60,000 nucleotides of DNA from Nymphaea colorata (Eukaryota; Streptophyta; Magnoliopsida; Nymphaeales; Nymphaeaceae): the NCBI RefSeq assembly GCF_008831285.2, contig NC_045141.1, positions 24,353,315 to 24,413,314 of the forward strand. Reading direction: 5' to 3'. How positions within the stretch are numbered: the stretch's first letter is position 1; the number at the start of each line of letters is the position of its first letter. The position numbers were made by a program, and so were the translations under genes. Below the pieces are notes generated by a model that saw nothing but the letters and a program-made list of their open reading frames with translations, searched no databases and was not told where the DNA came from. Positions 59,230 to 60,000 of this stretch are shown piece after piece.

Positions 59230-60000
59230 TAACAATTGCAGTTCATCATCTTCAAAAACGTGATTCAAGTCATTTAAAACAAAATGTTTAGCGGCAGTAA
59301 TACTTTGTTTAATTTTATGAGAAATTGGCCCAAAAACGCCACTTATTTCCGTGTCATGGCCACATCTTATTCCATGCGCCCATGGATGCAGGCAACAGAG
59401 CTCGTTGGTTACCTACTAAAGAAGAAATTGGAACTTATGGACACAGCTAAGGAGGAGCAAATGCTACTACACATTTACAATTGGCAGCAATAAACAACAG
59501 AATCGACATGATCAGTTTGATTCTTGATCAGAAACCTTATGCCATTGTCAAGAGACAAATGCCATAAAAACAGGATGAAGATGGGCCTCACCCTCGTAAG
59601 CAGTAACTACCTTGCCAGCAGCTGCCCAAACGTCACAGCAGGGTCTGTGTGCCCACATGTTCACTGCGGCCATTAGAGACGGAAAATGGCGGTGGTGCAG
59701 TAGACGAGGGCGAAGGTCATACCACAGAGGTCCAAGTGATGCCCTGGCTGCTGGTGGTGCGGCACAAACTAGGAGTCATTTTGACTCCCAGTCTGTTTGG
59801 CACCACCGACATCCAGAGCGTCGGTTAGACCTCCGGTGGCATGATCTTCGTCCTCGTCTACTGCATCGCCGGCATTTCTGGTATAGCAACCCTCTCTCTC
59901 TGTCTTTCTTCTCTCTCCATACCCATCACCCTATCTTCAATGGTGGCGTCAAACAGGTGAGCACATAAGCCCTACGGTGATGTTTGGGACTATATGGGGC
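59230..60000. repeat. Array unit 10 (partial, runs off window)
   Basis: Begins with the shared landmark and has the same minus-ankyrin deletion as unit 9 (CGTGTCAT joined to GGCCACATC at 59356). It continues through plus ankyrin 59358-59565 and facing membrane fragments 59612-60000. The array therefore extends beyond the window. Confidence 0.85.
59284..59493 (+). pseudogene. Ankyrin-repeat fragment, plus strand (unit 10)
   Basis: Carries MQATELVGYLLKKKLELMDT, then AKEEQMLLHIYNWQQ and a stop. The frame is open through the helix region because CAGCTAAGG replaces CAACTTAAG. The upstream part is array spacer, not coding. Confidence 0.5.

Noticed and set aside
23190-60000. CRISPR-like array
   Set aside because: Repeats are kilobase-scale or diverged 70-bp blocks without regular spacers, and this is plant nuclear DNA.

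Overview
This window is nuclear DNA of a flowering plant. It has intron-rich genes with GT-AG splice sites, AT-rich intergenic DNA, long (AT)n microsatellites, a plant NAC transcription factor gene, a plant-type MORN-repeat phosphatidylinositol phosphate kinase gene, and an insertion of chloroplast DNA. The matK piece in that insertion has a reading frame that reminds me of early-diverging angiosperms such as water lilies (Nymphaeales). That is recall, not a search result, so the lineage is tentative.

Layout: (1) 298-3305, + strand: a complete five-exon NAC transcription factor gene (476 aa) with a C-terminal coiled coil. (2) 3306-4760: short intergenic DNA with a degenerate tandem repeat and one orphan exon-like block. 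(3) 4833-12115, - strand, convergent with the NAC gene: a complete eight-coding-exon PIP5K gene (825 aa, eight MORN repeats plus lipid kinase domain). A probable 5'-UTR exon lies near 15.2 kb, and one intron uses a GC donor. (4) about 15.4-23.1 kb: mostly featureless intergenic DNA with two long (AT)n tracts and a probable tRNA-derived SINE. (5) about 23.15-60.0 kb, running off the window end: a tandem array of about ten units. Standard units are about 4.31 kb and deleted versions about 2.9-3.5 kb. Each is built from broken ankyrin-repeat coding pieces and broken membrane-segment pieces in opposite orientations, followed by a long non-coding tail with roughly 70-bp sub-repeats, a pair of short hairpins and an (AT)n tract. 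No unit has an intact reading frame for the original protein.

The most striking local event is in unit 7. About 743 bp of plastid DNA, made of an ndhH 3' part joined to the matK 5' region, sits inside the membrane-segment piece. The array sequence, both plastid frames and the array sequence beyond remain open in one 332-codon frame.

The two intact genes are unrelated in function: transcription control, and PtdIns(4,5)P2 synthesis at membranes. The array looks like an expanding and decaying family reshaped by unequal crossing-over. Whether it makes RNA, including small RNA from its inverted pieces, cannot be told from sequence alone.
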